64,000 nt of DNA, taken from the NCBI GenBank assembly GCA_022653695.1, contig JALCSW010000001.1, positions 363,034 through 427,033 on the forward strand. Direction: 5' to 3'. Position 1 is the first letter of the stretch. Every line of letters begins with the position of its first letter. The DNA is from Bacilli bacterium (GTDB lineage Bacteria > Bacillota_I > Bacilli_A > RFN20 > CAG-826). The notes below the pieces were generated by a model. It did no database searches and was not told where the DNA came from. It worked only from the letters and a program-made list of their open reading frames with translations. Of the stretch, positions 1 to 7,073 are shown one piece after another. A program made the translations under genes and the position numbers.

Positions 1-487
1 CGAGAATGCCAACGGCCGCCCGTTTGGATTCGGGTTTGACAGGCGCGTTCTCAGCCTTGGTTTTCGTTAAAGCCTTGGCACGGACGGAAAGGGCAAACCC
101 AATGGTCGCGATGACCATTGACAAAAGAATGGGAACGAACAATCCGACCCCAACGGAATGGTAGGCGATCTGAAAACCGAAAAACGCCACCCCGAAAACA
201 AGGAAATAAACGGCGGAGAAGAAATTGCCGGACGCTTTGTTGCGAATCACCTCAAGGGCGGAAAGGACGAAACCGACGAGACCGACGAAGAAGCCGAACT
301 TGAGGCAAAGGGCGTAAACGGTCGAGGTTGTGGCTCCCCCTTCTCGAGCTAGCGACCAAATCGAGTAGCCCGCAAGGCCGTTAGACAAGGGCAAAAGAAT
401 GGCGGAAAGATCCAACGCCAAAGCCAAAACGAAGAGAGCCAAAACGATTGCTCTATAGATACGCGCGTGCTTAAGATTCTTTTCCAT
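1..487 (-). CDS. Membrane protein, partial (runs off the window)
   Basis: Open frame from the ATG at 487 to base 1 without a stop, about 162 residues visible, so the C-terminus lies outside the window. After a short basic N-terminus (MEKNLKHARIYRA) there are about four hydrophobic segments, then a basic tail rich in K, A and E. I do not recognise the family; it resembles small four-helix integral membrane proteins. A GGAGG lies about 16 bases before the ATG, which is far, and a TATCAT -10-like box occurs on the minus strand at 529-524. The plus-strand open frames here are shadows of this gene. Confidence 0.6.
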   Translation of the reverse strand, partial: MEKNLKHARIYRAIVLALFVLALALDLSAILLPLSNGLAGYSIWSLAREGGATTSTVYALCLKFGFFVGLVGFVLSALEVIRNKASGNFFSAVYFLVFGVAFFGFQIAYHSVGVGLFVPILLSMVIATIGFALSVRAKALTKTKAENAPVKPESKRAAVGIL

Positions 488-740
488 GATTGCATCGGGG
501 GAACCTCCCCCGCCTATTGGGTTTATGATAACACGATGCGTTCGGTTGGGCGTTATGGAGTGAAAAACCGCCATACATCAGACCGCTTTCGCAAAAGGGG
601 CGATGGATCGCCCTCGGCGCGGCGCCGCCTTCGCGACGCGGATCCCGGCTTTCTTCTGAGCGCGATCCGTTTGCTCGCGCATGGCGCCGCCGGATAGACG
701 CCTTACGCACAAACGGATAGGGGGCGCTTGCGTTAGCGTA
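488..740. other. Intergenic region without a gene
   Basis: Divergent spacer between the partial membrane gene and arsR. It holds GC-rich short palindromes, for example GGCGATGGATCGCC near 599-612, and the promoter of the minus-strand gene. I see no RNA gene or convincing small ORF. Confidence 0.4.
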
Positions 741-769
741 TTGACTTATGCGGATATGCCAATTATTAT
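741..769 (+). promoter_or_regulatory. Promoter of arsR
   Basis: TTGACT at 741-746 and TATTAT at 764-769 are separated by 17 bases, close to the sigma-A consensus. Transcription would start near 776, at the edge of the inverted repeat at 777-790. Confidence 0.75.
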
Positions 770-776
770 ATTGACA

Positions 777-790
777 CTCATAAATATGAG
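777..790. promoter_or_regulatory. Inverted repeat, probable ArsR operator
   Basis: CTCAT-N4-ATGAG, a perfect 5+4+5 inverted repeat immediately after the arsR -10 box. The position fits autorepression. A similar TTGAT-N4-ATCAA lies before the permease at 1163-1176. Assignment to ArsR is inferred from position. Confidence 0.55.
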
Positions 791-805
791 AATGAGGAAC
801 AAGAA

Positions 806-1114
806 ATGACGAATGCCCAATTCACGCTAGCGGCCAAAGCCCTATCGGACCCAACCAGGCTGCAGATACTTCAGATAGTTTCCAGATCGAAAAACATTTG
901 CGCTTGCAAAATTCTGGAAGAGCTCCATATTTCCCAAGGCACTCTGTCGCATCACATGAAAATACTCGCCAGCCTCAAATTGGTGTCAGTCGAAAGAAAC
1001 GGGAAATGGTGCCATTATTCCTTGATCAGCGAAAACATGTGTGAGATTTCGCGTTTTATCCAAGCGATTTGCAAGGAGGGCAAAGAAGCCATCGTTTCTT
1101 GCGATTGCCAATAA
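806..1114 (+). CDS. arsR: ArsR/SmtB-family transcriptional repressor
   Basis: 102 residues, the usual size of this family of dimeric winged-helix metal/metalloid sensors. The N-terminus LAAKALSDPTRLQIL is the family signature; the recognition region is around ISQGTLSHHMKIL (residues 43-55). A C-A-C motif in NICACKIL (about residues 30-37) sits where ArsR proteins carry their metalloid-binding Cys pair, and a further CDC lies at the C-terminus. ATG has GAGGAA upstream. It precedes an ArsP-type permease and probably represses both itself and that gene. The exact inducer (trivalent or methylated arsenic, or another soft metal) cannot be read from the sequence. Confidence 0.9.
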   Translation: MTNAQFTLAAKALSDPTRLQILQIVSRSKNICACKILEELHISQGTLSHHMKILASLKLVSVERNGKWCHYSLISENMCEISRFIQAICKEGKEAIVSCDCQ

Positions 1115-1129
1115 AGCAGCGAGCCTTAT

Positions 1130-1151
1130 AACCCTGACGGGTTTTCTTTTT
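1130..1151 (+). terminator. Intrinsic terminator after arsR
   Basis: Stem AACCC/GGGTT with a TGAC loop followed by TTCTTTTT. The stem is short, so it may be a partial terminator, but it separates arsR from the permease, which has its own operator-like repeat. Confidence 0.5.
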
Positions 1152-1162
1152 ACGAAAACATA

Positions 1163-1176
1163 TTGATATTCATCAA
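1163..1176. promoter_or_regulatory. Inverted repeat upstream of the permease
   Basis: TTGAT-ATTC-ATCAA, same 5+4+5 architecture as the repeat at 777-790 and 17 bases before the permease start. Probably a second site for the same ArsR protein; inferred. Confidence 0.5.
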
Positions 1177-1193
1177 TTTATTGGAGCGTGTTT

Positions 1194-2336
1194 ATGGAAG
1201 CAACGAACAAACGAATAAAGCCCAAACATTGGAAACTTTGGCTTTTCGGCGGAACGGTTTTATTGATCGCATTGATAAATGTCCTCGTTGGCGTTTTCCT
1301 CGGATGGGACGCCGCGGCGATTCCCTGGAACTTCATCAGCGACCAAATTCTTGGCATGAAATGGCTAAGCGCCTTAGTTTGGAAACTGATCGTCGCGATT
1401 GGGGGAGGCTTCGAGGAAGGGACATGGCAATATCAGGTCGAGTCGTCCGTTCAGTTTTTCGTCTACGACTTCATGAAAATCGGAATTTTGCTTTGCCTGC
1501 TGATTTTTCTCATTTCCTATATCCAATCTTACTTCCCGCCCGAAAGGACGAAGAGGATTCTCGGGAAGTTCCACGGAATAGGCGCCAATATCATTGGGGC
1601 TTTGCTAGGCACGGTAACCCCGTTTTGCAGTTGTTCCTCCATTCCGATTTTCATCGGTTTCACGAGAGCGGGCCTATCGAGCGGCGTCACTTTCAGTTTC
1701 CTGATATCCAGCCCTTTGGTCGATTTGGGTTCCCTTACGCTCCTCGTCGGATTTTTCGGCTGGCCCATCGCGGTCGCTTACGTTCTGGTGGGGCTCGTTT
1801 TGGCCGTTATCGGAGGGACCATCATCGAAAAAACCGGACTTGGCAAAAACGTCGAGGATTTTGTGCTGAAGGGCCAATCCACGGTTGACATCGACATGCC
1901 TGATCTCACCCAAAAGGACAGGCTCATATATTCAAGAGACCAAATGTGGCAAACGTACAAAAAGGTCTTTTGGTTCATCGTGGTCGGCGTCGCCATCGGA
2001 TGCCTGATCCACAACGCCATACCGGCTGAATGGGTTGAAAGCCTACTGGGGTCCAACACGTGGTATGGAGTCCCTCTCGCCACCATCATCGGCGTGCCCA
2101 TGTACGCGGATATCTTCGGAACGCTCCCTATCGCCGAAGCGTTATATGCCAAAGGGGCGGGCTTAGGCACGATCCTCTCCTTCATGATGAGCGTCACCGC
2201 CCTTTCGCTCCCCTCACTTATTATGCTAAGAAAGGCCGTGAAGCCGAAACTTCTCGCGTCTTTCATTGTCATAGTCACCGTCGGAATAGTGATAATCGGC
2301 TATCTGTTCAACGCGGTCGGCTACCTGTTTATCTGA
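1194..2336 (+). CDS. arsP: ArsP-type permease (DUF318/UPF0718 family)
   Basis: 380 residues with about eight to ten membrane segments. The segment TPFCSCSSIPIFIGF (around residues 145-160) is the hallmark of the family, which includes ArsP, an efflux permease for trivalent organoarsenicals. Other family members have unknown substrates, so function is inferred from the arsR neighbour. ATG 1194 is chosen because GGAG at 1183-1186 is seven bases away; a GTG at 1188 would be too close. The second half repeats an SSP/GVP-type loop (GVPMYADIFGTLPIAEAL), typical of the internal duplication of these permeases. The small thioredoxin-like gene follows after 60 bases. Confidence 0.85.
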   Translation: MEATNKRIKPKHWKLWLFGGTVLLIALINVLVGVFLGWDAAAIPWNFISDQILGMKWLSALVWKLIVAIGGGFEEGTWQYQVESSVQFFVYDFMKIGILLCLLIFLISYIQSYFPPERTKRILGKFHGIGANIIGALLGTVTPFCSCSSIPIFIGFTRAGLSSGVTFSFLISSPLVDLGSLTLLVGFFGWPIAVAYVLVGLVLAVIGGTIIEKTGLGKNVEDFVLKGQSTVDIDMPDLTQKDRLIYSRDQMWQTYKKVFWFIVVGVAIGCLIHNAIPAEWVESLLGSNTWYGVPLATIIGVPMYADIFGTLPIAEALYAKGAGLGTILSFMMSVTALSLPSLIMLRKAVKPKLLASFIVIVTVGIVIIGYLFNAVGYLFI

Positions 2337-2396
2337 TCAAGGTTATCGATGGCTTTGCCATTTCTAACATATTCATCATCCAAAAGGAGGAAAAAG

Positions 2397-2669
2397 ATGA
2401 AAATCCAAGCGTTGGGTTGCGGCTGCCCGAAATCAGTCAAAAACTACGAGGCGGTCGTCGAGGCCGCCAAAGAGATGGGGTTAAAGGACGAGGTCGAGTT
2501 TTATCAGGATTCAAACGGAATCATCGAAATGGGAATCATGTCGACGCCGGCGTTGGTCATCGATGGCAAAGTCTATTCCATGGGGCGCGTCCTTGACGTT
2601 AAGCAAGCGAAGGAGTTGCTGAAGAGGGCCCAGGAATCGCGCGGTTGCTCGTGCGGATGCCCCAAATAA
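2397..2669 (+). CDS. Small thioredoxin-like (Thioredoxin_3) protein with C-x-C site
   Basis: 90 residues, preceded by a strong AAAGGAGG. It matches the small redox-active disulfide proteins often found beside DUF318 permeases: MSTPALVIDGKV is the conserved cis-Pro region. The family active site is normally G-x-G-C-x-x-C. Here it reads LGCGCPKS, so the second Cys is Ser13 and an extra Cys (C8) forms a C8-x-C10 pair. The C-terminus ends in CSCGCPK, a second Cys cluster absent from the short relatives I know. It may carry or reduce the metalloid for ArsP rather than act as a standard disulfide reductase; this is inference. Confidence 0.8.
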   Translation: MKIQALGCGCPKSVKNYEAVVEAAKEMGLKDEVEFYQDSNGIIEMGIMSTPALVIDGKVYSMGRVLDVKQAKELLKRAQESRGCSCGCPK

Positions 2670-3664
2670 TGACAGGGGCGACGCTTTCTTACAAACGAGA
2701 AGACGGTTATCCTTGGCTTCCGGCAAATCGAAAAAGCCGAACCGAAACCCGTTCTTTGCGCGGCCCCTTTCCCAAGCAAAGGACCTTTGTGTGAACTTTA
2801 GTAGCAAGAGTGTGCCGTCACCAAGACAAAGTTTCCGCTCAAAAGGCGACAGGCACGACCATAAGCCGTCCAAAGAAGAAAGAATCGTTTCCTTCGCTTC
2901 CTCATAGCCCACATTCAGCCACCTATTGGTTACGTCTTTCGCTTCTTTCTCGAACATTTGACTATCGAGGGTGGAAGCGATCCTGTCTCTTAATGCTTTA
3001 AAATCGCGTGGCCCCCTGGAAGACCTGTTGAAAAAGGATGCGAAGATTGATTTAAGCTTCTTGTTGTCAAGACCTAGAACCTTAGACAGATAAAACATAT
3101 CATAGATGTCCTTATAGCGCGTTGAAACAGGGCCTAAGCGGGCTAACGACATCATCTTCTCGGCGAAGATCTGCTCCGGCGGATTCACTTGGAGAAAAAC
3201 GCCTCTTCCATCATTAAGGAAGGAAAAAGAGACGTTTTGCTGATCGATGTCAAGATACACGTGAACGCCGATATCCATTTTTAGGCTAAGCGCATCCCTA
3301 TTAGCATCTGAGACCAAGACATGGATCCTAACGCCTTGATAGTCTTCCTGATGCAGTCGCTTTATCGGGCCATGGATCTCAGCATCGAACCCATCCTTGA
3401 CCTGGTTTAGTTTGCGGATGAAGCCCTTATGGAAGACTCATCAATCAAGTAACGGATGAAGTCGAAATCGATGTCGCGGGTAGCCCTTCGGGAGTTGTGG
3501 GTCAAGTTGAACATGACGATTCCGCCTTTGAGAGCTATTTGGTCAACCATGTCCGAGGCAGAGATTTTCCGGAGGGTGATTTCCTCGGCCGCCATGTTAC
3601 GCGATGTCGCCAGAGGATATCCGAGCCTCGCGTATTTAGAAACCAATCCGCCTATTGAGCTCAT
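2511..3664 (-). pseudogene. abiEii: AbiEii nucleotidyltransferase toxin, frameshifted
   Basis: The N-terminal part (3664-3407) has LKGGIVMFNLTHNSRRATRDIDFDF, the nucleotidyltransferase core of type IV toxin AbiEii (G-G...R.TRDID). It then stops early. The next frame continues the protein without a gap in sense (IRKLNQVKDGFDAEIHG, then VLVSDANRDALSLKMDIG), so one base has been lost near 3418-3424. The alignable part ends around 2900; downstream to the stop at 2511 the frame runs antisense into the thioredoxin gene, so the natural stop also seems lost. Start ATG overlaps the stop of abiEi (ATGA). It is either a true pseudogene or a sequencing/assembly error in a homopolymer-poor spot. Confidence 0.75.
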
Positions 3665-4206
3665 GCGATTGCCTCCTTGATTCGCAAAAGGATGTTATTT
3701 CCGCCATCGAAGTGCGACAAATACTCTTGGACAATAGAAAAATCGAGTTCACCCTTCTTCTCACGGAAACTGTTGAGAACCTCAAAGTATAGATCAGATG
3801 GGTATTTTATCTTGAGCCTGATGAGTTCGATCAAAAGTCTCTCGAGATCATATGTCCTGATATCCACCCCATTCCACTTCATCATCGTTACTCCGATCTC
3901 GACTATTTCGGAACTTTGATACGACTGTTTGACGTCGTTTCTTCTTATCGGGAACGTCTTCTGGGCGGTAGCCAAATAAAAGAAAGGCGGTATCCCGTCT
4001 GTCAAATCTCGCATGTAGAAAGCGCTGAAGCCGGTGAAGATCGCCAAGGGATATCTTTTCGAGATGTATTCCTCGTCGATGACGTATTCCTTTTTGTCCG
4101 TGTAGAAGCCATTTGAAATTTTGAATAGAAACCCATGGGCGATCTTTTGTCTTATGGAGTACTCGGTTTCTCCCATTTTAAGCAATTCATCCGTTTTGTA
4201 AACCAT
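3661..4206 (-). CDS. abiEi: AbiEi-type antitoxin/transcriptional repressor
   Basis: 181 residues. The N-terminus (ELLKMGETEYSIRQKIAHGFLFKISNGFY) is the winged-helix AbiEi_4-like domain; the remainder matches the antitoxin body. In the AbiE type IV system this protein represses the operon and counteracts the nucleotidyltransferase AbiEii, together giving phage abortive infection. It is directly upstream of abiEii with a four-base overlap. There is no Shine-Dalgarno; on the minus strand TAAAAT (4218-4213) ends exactly six bases before the ATG, as for a leaderless mRNA. The antitoxin looks intact while the toxin is broken. Confidence 0.8.
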   Translation of the reverse strand: MVYKTDELLKMGETEYSIRQKIAHGFLFKISNGFYTDKKEYVIDEEYISKRYPLAIFTGFSAFYMRDLTDGIPPFFYLATAQKTFPIRRNDVKQSYQSSEIVEIGVTMMKWNGVDIRTYDLERLLIELIRLKIKYPSDLYFEVLNSFREKKGELDFSIVQEYLSHFDGGNNILLRIKEAIA

Positions 4207-4300
4207 GGTATTATTTTATGTTTCAATAGGTCTTTTATCAATAAACACCTAGCAAAAGATAAATTGGAAATTGTATTTAGGCAATAGATTTACGGGTGGA

Positions 4301-4328
4301 TAAAAAAAGACGGGGGCTGGACCCGTCT
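4301..4328 (-). terminator. Intrinsic terminator (tail copy 1)
   Basis: On the minus strand AGACGGG-loop-CCCGTCT followed by a run of seven T. It follows the degenerate tail at 4329-4491, as the terminator at 6132-6161 follows the second copy. Confidence 0.75.
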
Positions 4329-4491
4329 GTTTTATTGGCTGTCTCCCAAGAACTTTCTTGGGATCGGGCCTGATGCCGAAGTAACCGCCAACTAAGGACA
4401 TCTTCTTAGCGATGGTTCGGCTACCGTTCAATTTGGTGGAGCAAGCCAGGATCGGAATGATGCATAACCATTCACTTCGGTTCTCACTCAT
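4329..4491 (-). pseudogene. Degenerate gene tail, copy 1 (SRT...FGIR.D)
   Basis: Reading on the minus strand gives ...GSRTIAKKMSLVGGYFGIR PDPKK.... A second tail at 6166-6275 has SRT, then the same 11-residue gap, then FGIR-x-D. Both are followed by a hairpin terminator. Here the open frame runs through its terminator to 4249, so the natural stop is lost through a frameshift. I do not recognise the parent family. Confidence 0.4.
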
Positions 4492-4666
4492 AGTAACTAT
4501 TATTTCAAATTATAAATAGTTTTAAAAAAGAGAAAAAGTCACAAAGAGTTATAAAAATAAACGCCTTGGGAAGTATAGCAATAGCCTTAACTCTATACGC
4601 TCACATTTCTCATTTCTAAATATTGATAGTTAAATGACATAAGCAAAAGAAATAAGTAAGATGTTG

Positions 4667-6070
4667 CTATTTTGATTTATCACTTACTTCCCAAAAACCA
4701 TTCTTATTCGAACCAACTCTTTTAATAATCTGGCGTTTTCTTAATGAAGATACATTATTTTGAATAGCCGTTCTTCCTAATGACAATGTGTTTTGCAATT
4801 CCAGAAGAGTGATATTAGGGTTATCTCTCATTTCTTTGATAATCAAAGTTTGTGTTTTATTTATCTTGGTTTCCGCTTTATCCCCCACTTTATCGCCCAC
4901 ATTATCCCCCGTTTTGTTTATCCAATTAAAAGGAATAGTTACCGCAATTGAATTTTCACGGAAATCAAATGCTTCTTTTCCATAAGCCGCCACTATCTTT
5001 GGAACTCCACGTCCTGATTGCTCGCTTATATGGAGTTGCATAAAGATGTCAGCTAATCTTTTGTTAACCGGCATAGATTCTCCAGCGAAAAAACCTTCCT
5101 CAGTTTGGCCACCAGAAAGTTCTCCTCTTGATATGATTTCTATTCGATTTGAAAAAACAGAAATAATTGGTCCGTTCTTAGAAGTCCATTTGTTATGAAC
5201 AAATGCATTGATAATAGCTTCTCTAAAAGGCATTGTTTGAAAAAGCGTGATATCTTTTCTTTCTACAACCCTATTTTTCTCGTCAGCCTGCACAAGATTT
5301 AAAACATCTCCATATTCAATGATTTTGTCTAACGAAACTAAAACACAGCATTTTCCAAATTCCCTGACAGAAAAAAGAGGGGATGTTTTATCGACTCCAG
5401 AGAATAAAGAAACTCTGATACTGATGTCAGAATTATCTGAAAGAAGTTGGGCAAGTAGATTGTATTTTCCTTTTTCTGTCAACAAATGGAGGTTTTTCTT
5501 GAATGTCGATAATCTAAGTTCTATTCCTTTTCCGGCATAATAGGTGAATAATTGAGAAAAGGATAAATTTTGGTCGTCTGATTCAACATTATCAACAGTT
5601 GGAAATCCGTTTTTTAATACATTGAAAAGTTCAATCTCTTTACTAGGATATTTTGAAATATTTTCTTTACTGGATCCTATTCTTATGTATCGTGCATTCA
5701 TGAAAGCAGTCGGAATAGTATGGGCTTTGGGTATCGTTAAGCAAACTACATTCTTACCATCAATAATGAGTTCATCAAATTTGAATCCAATGTCTGGGGT
5801 GATTTGCCGAGCCAAAAAGTGTTTTAACGGTTCTTTTTTGTAATCTTGATTTGGATCAAATTCAGTTCCTACAACCAAGTGATTATTATCACTAACTCCC
5901 CATATAAAATAACCAAATTTCTCATTTAAAAGTGCAGCACTATTGCTTATTGCGGATATATAAATTCCAAGTGTTATAGGTTCAAACCAGTTTTCTTTAA
6001 ACTCCACCCATTCATTTTCATGCTTCATTTTGCAAAGAGTTTTAATCTTTGATTCTAATTGGTTGTCCAT
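4667..6070 (-). CDS. AlbA_2 (Schlafen-like) ATP-binding putative regulator
   Basis: 467 residues. Residues 1-150 form an AlbA_2/Schlafen-type domain (ENEWVEFKENW at the start, FGYFIWGVSDNNHLVVG). The middle carries an HSP90-like ATPase signature (PFREAIINAFVHNKW, then IEIISRGELSGGQ and SGRGVPKIV). A repeat GDNVGDKVGDK precedes a C-terminal winged helix (LLELQNTLSLGRTAIQNNVSSL). The family is common in mobile and defence islands; biochemical roles differ, and none is established for this member. ATG 6070 is preferred for its GAGGGA upstream; an in-frame ATG at 6130 gives an artefactual Pro/Tyr-rich leader. Base composition is far more AT-rich than the flanking core genes, indicating transfer. 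Confidence 0.75.
   Translation of the reverse strand: MDNQLESKIKTLCKMKHENEWVEFKENWFEPITLGIYISAISNSAALLNEKFGYFIWGVSDNNHLVVGTEFDPNQDYKKEPLKHFLARQITPDIGFKFDELIIDGKNVVCLTIPKAHTIPTAFMNARYIRIGSSKENISKYPSKEIELFNVLKNGFPTVDNVESDDQNLSFSQLFTYYAGKGIELRLSTFKKNLHLLTEKGKYNLLAQLLSDNSDISIRVSLFSGVDKTSPLFSVREFGKCCVLVSLDKIIEYGDVLNLVQADEKNRVVERKDITLFQTMPFREAIINAFVHNKWTSKNGPIISVFSNRIEIISRGELSGGQTEEGFFAGESMPVNKRLADIFMQLHISEQSGRGVPKIVAAYGKEAFDFRENSIAVTIPFNWINKTGDNVGDKVGDKAETKINKTQTLIIKEMRDNPNITLLELQNTLSLGRTAIQNNVSSLRKRQIIKRVGSNKNGFWEVSDKSK
4879..4912 (-). repeat. GGGGATAA-type coding repeat (VGDK units)
   Basis: Three 12-base units encode GDN-VGDK-VGDK between the ATPase and the winged-helix domain. The same unit, in opposite orientation, occurs at 6102-6124 outside the gene. 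Confidence 0.7.
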
Positions 6071-6101
6071 ATTTTTATCCCTCACCATGATTATATAATA
6101 A

Positions 6102-6124
6102 AGTGGGGGATAAAGTGGGGGATA
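6102..6124 (+). repeat. Tandem AAAGTGGGGGAT repeat
   Basis: Two tandem copies of AAAGTGGGGGAT on the plus strand, just upstream of the AlbA_2 gene and inverted relative to the coding repeat at 4879-4912. In one plus frame it would read KVGDKVGDNSN-stop, the same peptide repeat as inside the gene. Confidence 0.7.
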
Positions 6125-6131
6125 ATTCAAA

Positions 6132-6161
6132 TTAAAAGAAAAGCGGGCTATTAACCCGCTT
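6132..6161 (-). terminator. Intrinsic terminator (tail copy 2, tRNA-Ala)
   Basis: Minus-strand AAGCGGG-loop-CCCGCTT followed by TTCTTTTAA. It terminates transcription coming from tRNA-Ala and the gene tail. Confidence 0.75.
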
Positions 6162-6165
6162 GTCT

Positions 6166-6275
6166 TTATTTGGCTCTTCTCAAGTGACTATAGAAATCTC
6201 TTGCGTCAAGTCTAATACCGAAGCACCAGTTGATTAGCAAGTGTGCTATCACCGGAGTTCGACTGTCATCTTTAA
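6166..6275 (-). pseudogene. Gene tail remnant, copy 2 (SRT...FGIR.D)
   Basis: Minus-strand reading [19 protein letters not shown] then LDARDFYSHLRRAK-stop, placed directly after the tRNA-Ala 3' end with no start codon of its own. It is the better preserved homologue of the tail at 4329-4491. Together they bracket the AlbA_2 gene as diverged direct repeats. Confidence 0.45.
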
Positions 6276-6351
<76 letters not shown>

Positions 6352-6404
6352 AAAACGGCTTTGCTATTATAGTCAATAAAACAGGCGGTTACAACGATGA
6401 AACT

Positions 6405-7052
6405 CTACTCCTCAAAGACCGATTTGGCCACTTGCGGCAGTTCGGTCAGATTGCGAATGAGGTGGCGAGCATTCACGCGAACACCGAAGCCATAGGCGGC
6501 CCAAATGAAGGGTATCCCGGCAACCTTGCTTTCCCGTCGATCCTTTTCGGTGTCGCCGATATATGCCGCCCTTTCAATAGAGTTTTTCTCCATAATGTAA
6601 CGGATGTTCCTCCATTTGGGAGCATCCGTATCGCCGGCGCAGACATGGCCCTTGAAATAACGCCCGGTCCCGCAGGCCCTCAAATAATTCTCGACATAAC
6701 CTTTGTCGCTGTTGCTGACGATATAGAGATCATAAGTTTTCCCAAGTTCGGCAAGAACCTCTTTTTCGAAAGGATAAAGAACGCCCGGATGGCGCCCTAG
6801 ATAATCGATCTCGCTCTTAAGGCAGGAACGGAAAAGACGCATCTGTTCCGCCAAAGTCTTGTTGGGAAAAGCCAAAGGACCCGTCTCTTCCGGGGTCAAT
6901 CCCATGTAATTGCGCATGATGGCTTCGGTGAAAAAATACGTTTGGCCTTCTCTAGCCATGGCGGCGTTCCAGGCTATCGTGATGCCTTTCAGGGCGTCCC
7001 AAAGGGTGCCGTCAAGGTCGAAAATCAGACATAATTTTGCGTTATTATCCAT
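6405..7052 (-). CDS. HAD-superfamily phosphatase (phosphoglycolate phosphatase-like)
   Basis: 215 residues. Motif I is FDLDGTLWD (residues 11-19), motif II IVSNSD, motif III Lys in DAPKW, and motif IV GDTEKD. The cap inserted after motif I is helical (type C1), as in Gph/PGMB-like enzymes. It is a cytosolic phosphatase acting on small phosphorylated metabolites; substrate unknown. It lies 21 bases after rmuC on the same strand and may be co-transcribed. No clear Shine-Dalgarno precedes the ATG. Confidence 0.85.
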   Translation of the reverse strand: MDNNAKLCLIFDLDGTLWDALKGITIAWNAAMAREGQTYFFTEAIMRNYMGLTPEETGPLAFPNKTLAEQMRLFRSCLKSEIDYLGRHPGVLYPFEKEVLAELGKTYDLYIVSNSDKGYVENYLRACGTGRYFKGHVCAGDTDAPKWRNIRYIMEKNSIERAAYIGDTEKDRRESKVAGIPFIWAAYGFGVRVNARHLIRNLTELPQVAKSVFEE

Positions 7053-7073
7053 AAAGACAACCCTAATCAGCGG

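Noticed and set aside
4249-4491. 80-codon open frame as an intact gene
   Set aside because: It reads through a strong terminator and its tail loses similarity there; treated as a degenerate remnant.
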